A stretch of DNA of 18,968 bases from Planctomycetota bacterium (GTDB taxonomy: Bacteria > Planctomycetota > MHYJ01 > JACPRB01). A model generated the notes under the pieces. That model searched no databases and was not told where the DNA came from. It saw only the letters and a program-made list of their open reading frames with translations. Positions within the stretch are counted from its first letter, which is position 1. Every line of letters starts with the position of its first letter. A program made the translations under genes and the position numbers. The stretch covers positions 1-18,968 of the forward strand of contig JACQFK010000074.1 of assembly GCA_016200125.1 (NCBI GenBank). Direction: 5' to 3'. This document shows positions 7,587 through 14,884 of this stretch, piece by piece.

Positions 7587-9557
7587 TCAGGCCGGGCTCG
7601 CCGCCCGGCGCAGGAGGTCGTCGAGCGCGACCTTGAGCTCCCAGAGGTCCTTCTGGGTGGCGTCGTAGGGCGCGGGGCCGACCTTGTCCCGCTCGATCGT
7701 CTTCAGGTTGCGCATGGCGGTGTCGACCTGCTGGAGCAGCTCCGTGATCCTCGCCGGCTCGATGACCTTCCCCTCTCCGTAGCGTTCGTGCTGCTCCTTG
7801 TAGCGCTCCTGGATCTTCTCCACGAAGGACTTCCGGAGCGCGTTGAAGAGGTCCACGAAGGCGCGGTGCTGGGCCTCGTAGGGCTCGGACAGGTTCTTGA
7901 AGCGCTGGTGGACGTCCGCGTAGGCGTCCTTCGGAAGATGGTCGAGACGGCGCGACGCGGAGTCGAGCGCGGCGCCCGCGTCGGGGTAGCGCTGGGCGGC
8001 GGCGTGCTGCTCGGCGAGCGCGAGCAGCGCCTCGATCTCGTGCCGCGCGGTGGCGCGGACGTAGGCCCGCTCGAGGTTGTCGAACTCCGCCTTGATCGCG
8101 TCGCGGGCAGGCGGAAGGGAGGCCACCTCCTTGCGCAGCCCTTCGACCGACTTCTGCGCCTCGAGGTAGGCCTTCTTCTCCAGGAGCGCCCAGGCCTCCT
8201 GGATGCGGGTGTGGAGGTCGGCGAGGTGGAGCCGCATGCCCAGGAGGAACTCCTCCCAGGCGAGCTCCTTCTTGCGCATCCGGGTCTGGCGCAGGGCGGC
8301 GAGGATCTCCGTCTTGTTCTGCGGCGCGGCGGGCGGCGGGCCCTCGAAGGCCAGGCGGGCGATCATCGAGTCGAGCCGCCCGCGGAACTCCTCGATCGTC
8401 CAGCGCTTGTCCGGGTCCTTCTCGCGGCCCACCTCGATCAGCGCCTCGAACTCGGACGAGATGGACGGGACGTGGTCCCGCACCCCCGTCGGGTGGCGCC
8501 TCGAGAAGTCGCCCAGCCAGGTGAAGATCGCGGCGTAGTCGAAGTTCTCGTAGGCCGAATGGCCCGCGACCATCTCGTAGAGGATCGTCGACAGCGAGTA
8601 GACGTCCGCCGAGGGGCCCACGGGGCAGTCGGCCTTCGCCTGCTCGGGGGACATGTAGCGCGGCGTGCCGACCCGCATGCCCGACATCGTGAGCTGCTGC
8701 GTGTTCGACTCGTCCGTCCACTTCCCGATCCCGAAGTCCATGATCACCGCGCGGCCGTCGTCCTTGCGGATCATGACGTTCTGGGGCTTGAGGTCGCGGT
8801 GGACCACCCCCTGTCCGTGGATGTACTGGAGGGCGTCGGCGATCTCCCGGACCACCTGGGCGGCGCGGGGCAGCGGGAGCCGGTTGTCGGCGAAGCGGCG
8901 CAGGTGGACGTCGAGCGTCTCCCCCTCGATGTACTCCAGGAGGATGCACCAGCCCATCTTCTCGTCCTTGACGAGGCCGAAGCGGCGCACGATCCCCGGA
9001 TGCCGGAGCGTGCGGAGGATGTCGTTCTCCTTGATGAAGCGGCGGATCGAGTCGGCGACGATCTTCTGGTCCAGCTCCGGGTCGTTCTCGACGGGCGGGC
9101 GGAGGACCTTGACCGCGATGATGCGGTCCTCGTGCAGGAGCGGATCGATGAGGTTGAGGAGGTCGCGGTACTCCTCGGCGGCCTTCTCGCGGTCCTGCTT
9201 GCGCCGCTCCAGGTACTCGTTCCACAGCCGGTCGGCCGCCTGGTAGATCCGGGCGCGATGGAGCGCGTCCATGACCGGGGTGGGCAGGCCGGCCTTCCCC
9301 TCTTCCTTGTCGGGCTCCTGGAAGGGGATGTCGTCCAGGCCGAGCCAGCGCGGGCTCTCCTCGCCCCAGACGATGCGCTCGGCGAGAAGCCCCATGGGAT
9401 TCAATATTTTACCCACGTAGACCTGGCCGAAGGCGCCCTCGGCGATGGGGTCGGGCGTGAGCACCGCCATGCGGTTCTTCAGGACGATGGGCTCCACCTG
9501 CTGGAGCACCGCCTCGTCTGCAGACTCGCCCCCGGGTTTGTTGTCAGGATCGGCCAT
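7587..9557 (-). CDS. Serine/threonine protein kinase with long insertion in the N-lobe and helical C-terminal tail
   Basis: 656 residues from the ATG at 9557 (MADPDNK). Glycine loop A39-E-G-A-F-G-Q-V-Y47; ATP-binding lysine K150 in IIAVKVL; alpha-C glutamate about E177; catalytic loop H253-R-D255-L-K-P-Q-N; D274-F-G; SPEQ in place of APE. All catalytic residues are present, so it should be active on Ser/Thr. Glycine loop and lysine are 103 residues apart instead of about 15: a ~90-residue charged helical insert (NEYLERRKQDREKAAEEY) sits between beta-2 and beta-3. After the kinase domain (about residue 410) come ~240 residues of predicted helix, probably coiled coil, with no membrane helix, so it is cytoplasmic. 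A frame extends upstream to 9632, but those residues come from the intergenic region. A TATACT box 12 bases before the ATG suggests its own promoter. Its substrate is unknown. Confidence 0.93.
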   Translation of the reverse strand: MADPDNKPGGESADEAVLQQVEPIVLKNRMAVLTPDPIAEGAFGQVYVGKILNPMGLLAERIVWGEESPRWLGLDDIPFQEPDKEEGKAGLPTPVMDALHRARIYQAADRLWNEYLERRKQDREKAAEEYRDLLNLIDPLLHEDRIIAVKVLRPPVENDPELDQKIVADSIRRFIKENDILRTLRHPGIVRRFGLVKDEKMGWCILLEYIEGETLDVHLRRFADNRLPLPRAAQVVREIADALQYIHGQGVVHRDLKPQNVMIRKDDGRAVIMDFGIGKWTDESNTQQLTMSGMRVGTPRYMSPEQAKADCPVGPSADVYSLSTILYEMVAGHSAYENFDYAAIFTWLGDFSRRHPTGVRDHVPSISSEFEALIEVGREKDPDKRWTIEEFRGRLDSMIARLAFEGPPPAAPQNKTEILAALRQTRMRKKELAWEEFLLGMRLHLADLHTRIQEAWALLEKKAYLEAQKSVEGLRKEVASLPPARDAIKAEFDNLERAYVRATARHEIEALLALAEQHAAAQRYPDAGAALDSASRRLDHLPKDAYADVHQRFKNLSEPYEAQHRAFVDLFNALRKSFVEKIQERYKEQHERYGEGKVIEPARITELLQQVDTAMRNLKTIERDKVGPAPYDATQKDLWELKVALDDLLRRAASPA

Positions 9558-9569
9558 GGGAAGGCTTGA

Positions 9570-9575
9570 AGTATA
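9570..9575 (-). promoter_or_regulatory. Putative -10 box (TATACT) of the kinase gene
   Basis: On the minus strand TATACT ends 12 bases before the ATG at 9557, so the 5' leader would be only about 5-7 bases. There is no Shine-Dalgarno sequence (CCTTCCC precedes the ATG). No convincing -35 hexamer lies 16-18 bases upstream. Confidence 0.4.
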
Positions 9576-9624
9576 ACACGAAGGCCCCGGGGACCGACAG
9601 CATAACCCGAGCCCCTCCAGAGGA

Positions 9625-9748
9625 ATGGCCACAAAGGCACAGAGTCACGGAGCAGAACGAAAAGGTGGGGAGGTCCCCCCCTTCCCCCCGGGGGGGAGGG
9701 GGAAGGATACAGAGTCGTTCTTCTCTGTCTTCGTGCCTCTGTGGCCAT
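9625..9748. repeat. 124-base inverted-repeat element (REP/MITE-like)
   Basis: The arms are ATGGCCACAAAGGCAC (9625-9640) and GTGCCTCTGTGGCCAT (9733-9748), matching at 15 of 16 bases when one is inverted. Weaker similarity continues inward (GCAGAACGA against GAAGAACGA). The centre holds long C and G runs (about 9674-9712) that form a very strong G/C hairpin. The element fills most of the gap between the sulfatase stop and the kinase start and encodes nothing. The GGCACAGAG-type arm resembles a dispersed repeat I recall from environmental genomes. That it is mobile, or was moved by a transposase acting in trans, is inference. Confidence 0.6.
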
Positions 9749-9764
9749 CCGAAGGGGTGGCTCT

Positions 9765-11825
9765 CTACCGCCGGGATTCGAGGAGGACGGGCGGGTACTC
9801 TTTCGACAGGCGCTCGGGGTCCACGTAGTAGCGCAGCTGCAGGGAGCGCCACTCGGTCAGCTGCCGCATCAGCTCCCGCTGGATCGCGGGCCGGGCGGCC
9901 GACACGTCGGTCGTCTCGCCCGGGTCGCGCCGCAGGTCGTAGAGGGCGGGCAGCTTGAGCGGCTCGTCGTAGATCAGCTTCCAGCCCCCCCGCTCGACGC
10001 CGAGCTGCGTCGCCAGCGGCGTGTGGCAGACCATGAAGCGCGAGCGCTCCTTCGGAGGATCGGCCGCGAAGAGGTCCGTCCCCTGGAAGGAGGGATGGGA
10101 GGGGATTCCGAGGAGCCGGCAGAGGCTGACGGGGACGTCGATCAGCTCCGCGGGCCGGGCGTCGACGCCCGGCTCCACGCCGGGGCCGCGGAAGATGATC
10201 GGGACCTTCATCACCTCCTCGAAGATCTTGCCGCCATGGCCGCCGAACTGGTGCTCCCGGAAGGCCTCCCCGTGGTCGGCGATCACGATGAAGATCGTCT
10301 CCTCCCAGAGCTTCCTCTCCTTCAGAAAGCCGACGACCTTTCCGATCTGGGCGTCCACGAAGTCCAGCGCGTCGGCATAGAGGTTCCGCACGTCGCCCAC
10401 GCGGTCGTGGGGATACATCCCCATCACCATGCGGAAGTCGGGCTTCTTCCCGTACTTCCGGGGCCAGCCTTCCGGCACGACGTAGGGGAAGTGGGCGTTC
10501 TGCAGGTTCAGGTACAGGAAGAAGGGCTTCGCGCTCTCCTCGCCCAGCCACTGGATCGCCCGGTCCACGGTCGCGTCGTCCAACCTGAAGTTCCAGAGCA
10601 TGTTGCGGGACTCGGCTCGGTAGGGATGGTCGAGCAGGTCCAGCCCGCCGGTCTTCAGGTAGTTCATCATCCGGCCCCAGTGCTCGTCCTGGGAGGAGAC
10701 GAGGGCCGTGCGGTATCCCAGCGCCTTGAGGACGTCGTAGATCAGCACGCGGGGATAAGGGGGATTCTCCGGGTAGCGATGGACCTCCGCCGAGCGCAGG
10801 GGATACTGGGCGCTGAGCGGGCAGATCGCCGCGTAATCCGTGTGGCTGGCCTCCGTCCGGGCGTCTGCGAAGAAGCGGCCGCCGCGGACCAGATCGTCCA
10901 CGTTCGGCATCACGGACCGCGCCGCGCCGCCCTTCTCCAGGTGGTCGGGCCTCAGGGAGTCCACGAGCACCAGCACGACGTTCCGGGGACGGAACGACGC
11001 GCGGTCCACCGAGGCGGCGTAGTCCTCCAGGCGGACCTGCGGACGGCGGAGGACCTGGGAGGATTCCCGCCGGACTTCCGGCAGCGACGCCCCCGGGGCG
11101 AGCGCATTGAAGACGCCGCACATCGCGTGGGTGAGCGGCCCGGTCACGGCCTCGCGCCGGACCTCGTACATTCGGCCCCAGGGGTGGACCACGCCCGTCA
11201 CGTAGTCCTTCGTCCCTTCGTCGTCGAAGCCTCGGAACAGCTCGACCGCTGTCATGCAGAGGACGCAGAAGGCCGCGAGCCCGAGGACGATTCGAACGCC
11301 GCGCTCCAGCCGGGGCGGGGGCACGCGGCGGAGCAGCCGGGGCAAGTACCACACGGCAGCCGACGAGACGGCGAGCGCGCCGAAGGGAAGGAGAAACAGC
11401 GCCTCGGGGTGGGTGGCATGGACGTAGGCGAGGAACAGCGACCCGTTCACCCAGGCGAACTCCATGCCGCGGAGGTCGGCGAACTGGCCGAGGTTGTAGA
11501 ACGAAAACCAGCTGGCGGCGACGCCGAAGACGAGTCCGGCCGCGAGCACGAAAGGGAGGACGCGGGCGGTCCGGGCGAGGCGCAGGCGCCGCGCGAGCGC
11601 CCCCAGGCCCCAGCCCAGCGCCAGAATCAGCGCCGCCCCGCAAAGCTCGGTCGAGACCAGGCCCAGGTGGATCCAGGAAGGCGTCGAGGGCTCCCGGAGC
11701 TCGGTGCCCGGAAGCAGCCGCGACAGGAGCAGATGGAGCCCGCTGAGCCCGAGCCAGGCCGCGCAGAGGGGGGCTGCTTCGGAATAGAAGGCCCGGGGAG
11801 CGGGGCCCGGGACCGCCTCGGGCAT
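9765..11825 (-). CDS. Membrane-anchored sulfatase / phosphoethanolamine- or phosphoglycerol-transferase-like protein
   Basis: 686 residues. The N-terminal ~215 residues contain about five hydrophobic helices (such as LCAAWLGLSGLHLLL, VLPFVLAAGLVFGVA, IVLGLAAFCVLCMTA). A globular alkaline-phosphatase-superfamily domain follows. Metal-site motifs are D289 (LVDSLRPDHL) and D517-H518-G519 (IADHGEAF), with GHGG just after. The nucleophile region reads S327-H-T329-D-Y-A-A-I-C-P: there is no C-x-P-x-R sulfatase signature for formylglycine, and T329 aligns best with the nucleophile, as in LtaS/EptA-type transferases. I therefore favour a phospho-group transferase or phosphatase facing the periplasm over a true sulfatase. 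A TATAAT lies upstream, and AAGGA serves as ribosome binding site. It lies 48 bases after the spermidine-synthase-like gene on the same strand. Confidence 0.8.
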   Translation of the reverse strand: MPEAVPGPAPRAFYSEAAPLCAAWLGLSGLHLLLSRLLPGTELREPSTPSWIHLGLVSTELCGAALILALGWGLGALARRLRLARTARVLPFVLAAGLVFGVAASWFSFYNLGQFADLRGMEFAWVNGSLFLAYVHATHPEALFLLPFGALAVSSAAVWYLPRLLRRVPPPRLERGVRIVLGLAAFCVLCMTAVELFRGFDDEGTKDYVTGVVHPWGRMYEVRREAVTGPLTHAMCGVFNALAPGASLPEVRRESSQVLRRPQVRLEDYAASVDRASFRPRNVVLVLVDSLRPDHLEKGGAARSVMPNVDDLVRGGRFFADARTEASHTDYAAICPLSAQYPLRSAEVHRYPENPPYPRVLIYDVLKALGYRTALVSSQDEHWGRMMNYLKTGGLDLLDHPYRAESRNMLWNFRLDDATVDRAIQWLGEESAKPFFLYLNLQNAHFPYVVPEGWPRKYGKKPDFRMVMGMYPHDRVGDVRNLYADALDFVDAQIGKVVGFLKERKLWEETIFIVIADHGEAFREHQFGGHGGKIFEEVMKVPIIFRGPGVEPGVDARPAELIDVPVSLCRLLGIPSHPSFQGTDLFAADPPKERSRFMVCHTPLATQLGVERGGWKLIYDEPLKLPALYDLRRDPGETTDVSAARPAIQRELMRQLTEWRSLQLRYYVDPERLSKEYPPVLLESRR

Positions 11826-11862
11826 GGAGGATTCCTTACAAGGACGACTGCCGACCCCAAGG

Positions 11863-11868
11863 ATTATA
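11863..11868 (-). promoter_or_regulatory. Putative -10 box (TATAAT) of the sulfatase-like gene
   Basis: An exact TATAAT on the minus strand in the 48-base gap between the two genes, 37 bases before the ATG at 11825. The leader would be about 30 bases and includes AAGGA at a normal distance from the start. The -35 region falls inside the end of the upstream gene and is weak (TACGAG at 17 bases). Confidence 0.45.
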
Positions 11869-11873
11869 GCTCC

Positions 11874-13400
11874 TCAGTGGTACGACTCGTAGTCCCTCTC
11901 CCATTCCGTGCCCATGTTGTCGTCGGTGACCAGCGGCACGGCCGGCCCGGACGTCAGCTGCGCGCGGGTCCGGATCATCCTCCGCAGGCCTTTCAGGACC
12001 CGCTCCATCTGCGCGGCTTCGTCGGGCTTCCGGCGATCCAGCACGACGCCGCCCTCGCGCGGATAGGCGAAGAGCGTCTCGCGGAGCCGGTCGAGATCGA
12101 GCTCCAGCGGTGAATCGCCGACGGCGAGGAAGCTCCCGATCTTCAGCGAGTGGGGGAACACCGTGCAGCCGGTCCGGACGATCCGCACGGACTCGGTCGT
12201 GTTGTAGAAGTAGAAGCCGCCCGGATTGAGCCGCGTGCGGATCAGTTCGAGGAACTCCTTCGACAGCAGGTTGGTCGCGTTCGACCTCCAGTGGAAGGTC
12301 GCGTTGGCGACGATCATGTCGAACTTCCGGTCCGCGTTGCGGACCATCCAGCGGCGGCCGTCGTCGATCTCGATCCGCACCTTGGGATTCGTCAGCAGGC
12401 CCGCCACCGCGGGGTACTTGGGGATGAGCTGCAGGTAGCCGTGGTTGATCTCGATGATGGTGAAGCGCTCGACGGCGGGATTGTTGGCGATCACGGTCCC
12501 CCAGGACCCGGAGCTCAGGCCGATCATCAGGACCTCCTTCGGCGCGCGGTGGAGCTCCGCCAGCGCGTAGCAGCGGATGATCGTGTTCTTGTCCTCGGTG
12601 AGCGACGTGTTGAACGCGCCGTCGTAGATCCCGCCGCCGAAGATCTGGGCGTTCTGGTTGACCGTGACCACTCCGCTCTTCGTCTCCACCACGTGGGCGA
12701 AGCGGCGGTCGGGATGGTAGGTCAGCTTGTCCTGGAGCTTCTCGTAAATCAGGTCGAAAGGCCGGGCGCCGAGGAGCGCGTTCAGCGCCCCGAGGACGAC
12801 GATCGCCGCCCCCGCGGCGGCGCGGCGGGTCCGGGAGCCCAGCGCGACCAGCAGGGCGGCCATCCCCAGCCCCAGGAAGAAGAGGAGCACATGGATGGAC
12901 GCGATCGTCAGGTGGTCCATGAGGACGAAGCCGGTGAGCAGGCTGCCGCTGGCGGAGCCCAGGATGTTGGCGAGGTAGATGTAGGAGACGCGGCGGCCCG
13001 CCTGCTCGTCGGGCCGGATCCAGGCGTGGCTCACCAGGGGGAAAATGGCGCCCAGGCCCGCGGCGGCGCCGCCGACGGGGATGAGCGCATGCTCCCAGCG
13101 CAGTCCGTGGGTGACGACCCAGGCCAGCCCGGGCACGACGAAAAACCCGGCCGTATTGGCCGTCAGGGTGAGGAGGAAGAGGCTGCCCAGCAGCTCCTCC
13201 CGTCCGCGCGCGTCGACCTCGCGGCAGTAGCGGCGCACGCCGAGCGAGCCGGCGGCGATGCCCACGAGGTAGCAGCCGAGCATCAGGGCGAAGGTGTCGG
13301 CACGGCTGCCCGACGTGAACGAGAAGGCGCGATACCAGAGGATCTCGTAGGACAGCGCGATGGCCCCCGAAAGGAACGCGAGCAGGAGGGCCGGGATCAC
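11874..13400 (-). CDS. Multi-pass membrane protein with C-terminal spermidine-synthase-like methyltransferase-fold domain
   Basis: 508 residues from a GTG at 13400 that overlaps the upstream stop as GTGA. About eight hydrophobic helices fill residues 1-220 (IPALLLAFLSGAIALSYEILWYR first). The soluble C-terminal half has a SAM/decarboxy-SAM binding fold: GLSSGSWGTVIANNP around residue 295, then TIIEINHGY. The position where spermidine synthases carry the catalytic Asp and a DP motif reads MIVANATFHWRSNATNLL, so aminopropyl transfer is unlikely. Proteins of this type are often annotated 'fused MFS/spermidine synthase', but no substrate is established here. The membrane half repeats the fold of the upstream gene, and I infer that the two products form one complex. 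A frame continues upstream to 13931, but that is out of frame with the real upstream gene. Confidence 0.85.
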   Translation of the reverse strand: MIPALLLAFLSGAIALSYEILWYRAFSFTSGSRADTFALMLGCYLVGIAAGSLGVRRYCREVDARGREELLGSLFLLTLTANTAGFFVVPGLAWVVTHGLRWEHALIPVGGAAAGLGAIFPLVSHAWIRPDEQAGRRVSYIYLANILGSASGSLLTGFVLMDHLTIASIHVLLFFLGLGMAALLVALGSRTRRAAAGAAIVVLGALNALLGARPFDLIYEKLQDKLTYHPDRRFAHVVETKSGVVTVNQNAQIFGGGIYDGAFNTSLTEDKNTIIRCYALAELHRAPKEVLMIGLSSGSWGTVIANNPAVERFTIIEINHGYLQLIPKYPAVAGLLTNPKVRIEIDDGRRWMVRNADRKFDMIVANATFHWRSNATNLLSKEFLELIRTRLNPGGFYFYNTTESVRIVRTGCTVFPHSLKIGSFLAVGDSPLELDLDRLRETLFAYPREGGVVLDRRKPDEAAQMERVLKGLRRMIRTRAQLTSGPAVPLVTDDNMGTEWERDYESYH

Positions 13401-14029
13401 GCGAGTCTCCCGCGGAGGAGGGACCGGGAGACCAGGATGCTGCTGCCGATCGTGAGATTCAGGATCGCCGCGAGGAGGACGGTGCCGTTCTGCCCCATCC
13501 GTCCCAGGATCCAGAAGGCGGCGGCCAGGGATCCGACGGCCGAACCCAGCGTGTTGATGAAGTAAAGAAATCCGACCGACTTCCCGACGTTCCCCGAGAG
13601 GCGGACGAGGTAGGCGACCAGGATGGGCAGCGTGCCGCCCATGAAAAGGGTGGGGACGAGGACGGCGACGAAGGCGATCAGGCCGATGCTGAGCCCGCGG
13701 GCGCCCGCGGTGAAAGAGGCGATCCAGGTGAAGAGGGGCATCGAGACGAGGCCGAAGGCGCCGATGCCGATCTCCACCAGGCCGAAGAGGACCGGCAGAG
13801 GCCAGCGGGAGCGGACCGACAGGGCGCCGCCCGCGAGGCTTCCGAGTCCGAGCCCGAGCATGAACGCGGTGACGACCATCGTGACGGACTCGCTGCTGGT
13901 CCCCAGGAGGCGGAAGAGGGAGCGCTGCCACACCAGCTGGTAGAGGATGGCGGCGAACCCCGAGAGGGTGAAGACGGCATACAGGACCGGCGCGGGAATG
14001 CGCTCGGGGGGATTGGCCGGTTCGGTCAC
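13397..14029 (-). CDS. Six-helix membrane protein, N-terminal-half partner of the spermidine-synthase-like protein
   Basis: 210 residues from a GTG at 14029. About six hydrophobic helices and no soluble domain. It matches the membrane half of the downstream protein block by block: LSGFAAILYQLVWQR against LSGAIALSYEILWYR, FMLGLGLGSLAGG against LMLGCYLVGIAAGS, and FLYFINTLGSAVGS against YIYLANILGSASGS. The two genes are therefore tandem copies of one unit, and they overlap by 4 bases (GTGA). In many bacteria the two units sit in one long polypeptide; here they are separate. No Shine-Dalgarno is visible before the GTG. A TATCAT lies 10 bases upstream, but the HEAT-like gene ends only 18 bases away, so co-transcription is also plausible. 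Confidence 0.82.
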   Translation of the reverse strand: MTEPANPPERIPAPVLYAVFTLSGFAAILYQLVWQRSLFRLLGTSSESVTMVVTAFMLGLGLGSLAGGALSVRSRWPLPVLFGLVEIGIGAFGLVSMPLFTWIASFTAGARGLSIGLIAFVAVLVPTLFMGGTLPILVAYLVRLSGNVGKSVGFLYFINTLGSAVGSLAAAFWILGRMGQNGTVLLAAILNLTIGSSILVSRSLLRGRLA

Positions 14030-14047
14030 GTGTGCGCTAATGATACC

Positions 14048-14716
14048 CTATTTGCGGATCATGAGGGTGACGCTGTTGGTCCGGAGGTCTTCCTCGGCGC
14101 CGAAGATCTCGACCGCGGCCTGATAGTCGCCGGCCGGCAGGGCGCGGGGCTCGAGGACGTATTCGATCCGGGCGCATTCGCCCGGGCGCAGGAAGGCGGG
14201 GAGGGCGACTTCCTCCACCCCTGTACGCCAGGTGGTCCGCCGCAGGCCGGGCGCGCCGGCAAAGCGCTTCACGGAGAGCCGCGCCTCCGCCCCCCGGCAG
14301 CGCAGCTCCTGGTCCGGAAGCGCAAGGTCCCAGGTCCCGACTCCCGGGAATTCCAGATCCCGCGAGTCGACGTTCATGACGTCGACCGAGAGCCGGAAGG
14401 GACCCACGCCGAAAAAGCGGTCGCTGCGGAGCGACGCGGCGAAGCCTCCGACGCGATTCGCGCCGCCGAAGCCGCGGATGCGCTCGTCGGCCTCGAGCCG
14501 GCGGAGGATCCGGTCAAGCCGGGCGCGGACTTCAAGGTCGGTCGCCAGGTCGCGCGATTCGACGAGGAGGGGGCGCAGTTCCTCCCCCTGCCGGTAGAGT
14601 TCCGCGGAAGCCCGCTCGCGGATCTCGATCGAATCGTCCGAGAGGTCCCGGATCAGCTCGCCGGGAAGCTTCCATCCCAGGAGGAGGGCCGCGAGGAGGG
14701 GGAGGATCGTCGTCAT
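14048..14716 (-). CDS. Secreted protein with HEAT-like helical repeat and beta-sandwich domain
   Basis: 222 residues starting MTTILPLLAALLLGWKL, a signal peptide. Residues about 18-75 (LIRDLSDDSIEIRERASAELYR, then DLEVRARLDRIL) match the HEAT-like helical pattern common in planctomycete exported proteins, where each unit reads 'degree of damage / R-E-A-S / L'. The rest (about 85-222) is beta-rich and ends in an Ig-like pattern (RIEYVLEPRALPAGDYQAAVEIFG), resembling domains that bind polymers or partner proteins. No catalytic motif. It heads the minus-strand run, 18 bases from the membrane protein gene, and may be co-transcribed with it. It is divergent from the selenoprotein gene, with a 168-base gap that contains inverted repeats. 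Specific role unknown. Confidence 0.75.
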   Translation of the reverse strand: MTTILPLLAALLLGWKLPGELIRDLSDDSIEIRERASAELYRQGEELRPLLVESRDLATDLEVRARLDRILRRLEADERIRGFGGANRVGGFAASLRSDRFFGVGPFRLSVDVMNVDSRDLEFPGVGTWDLALPDQELRCRGAEARLSVKRFAGAPGLRRTTWRTGVEEVALPAFLRPGECARIEYVLEPRALPAGDYQAAVEIFGAEEDLRTNSVTLMIRK

Positions 14717-14740
14717 CCACGCCGCATAGAAGAAAGCCGC

Positions 14741-14845
14741 CCGCGGAGTTACAGGCCCGTCGGCAGCAACCCGGGAAGCGCCGGGATCCGCAGGTCGTTC
14801 GCGTCCCCCCGGGAAACGTCGCCGGGCCTGTTTCCGATTCCGCGG
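14741..14845. repeat. Long inverted repeat in the divergent promoter region
   Basis: CCGCGG (14741-14746) plus ACAGGCCCG (14751-14759) are mirrored by CGGGCCTGT (14823-14831) plus CCGCGG (14840-14845). The 9-base arms are perfect; the outer CCGCGG blocks are offset by 4 against 8 bases. Two more CCCGGG words lie inside. The structure fills the gap between the HEAT-like gene and the selenoprotein gene and could be a regulator-binding region or a decayed repeat. Confidence 0.4.
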
Positions 14846-14884
14846 CAGCTGTCACAATTCCCCCTGTTTCATCAATTACTAGAC

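Noticed and set aside
9558..9632. 25-residue N-terminal extension of the kinase
   Set aside because: It would translate the edge of the repeat element; the residues do not resemble a kinase N-terminus, and the ATG at 9557 has a -10 box at a suitable distance.
11874..13931. Single 685-residue membrane/spermidine-synthase-like protein
   Set aside because: The upstream part of this frame is Arg/Pro-rich shadow of the 13397-14029 gene; the natural break is the GTGA overlap at 13397-13400.
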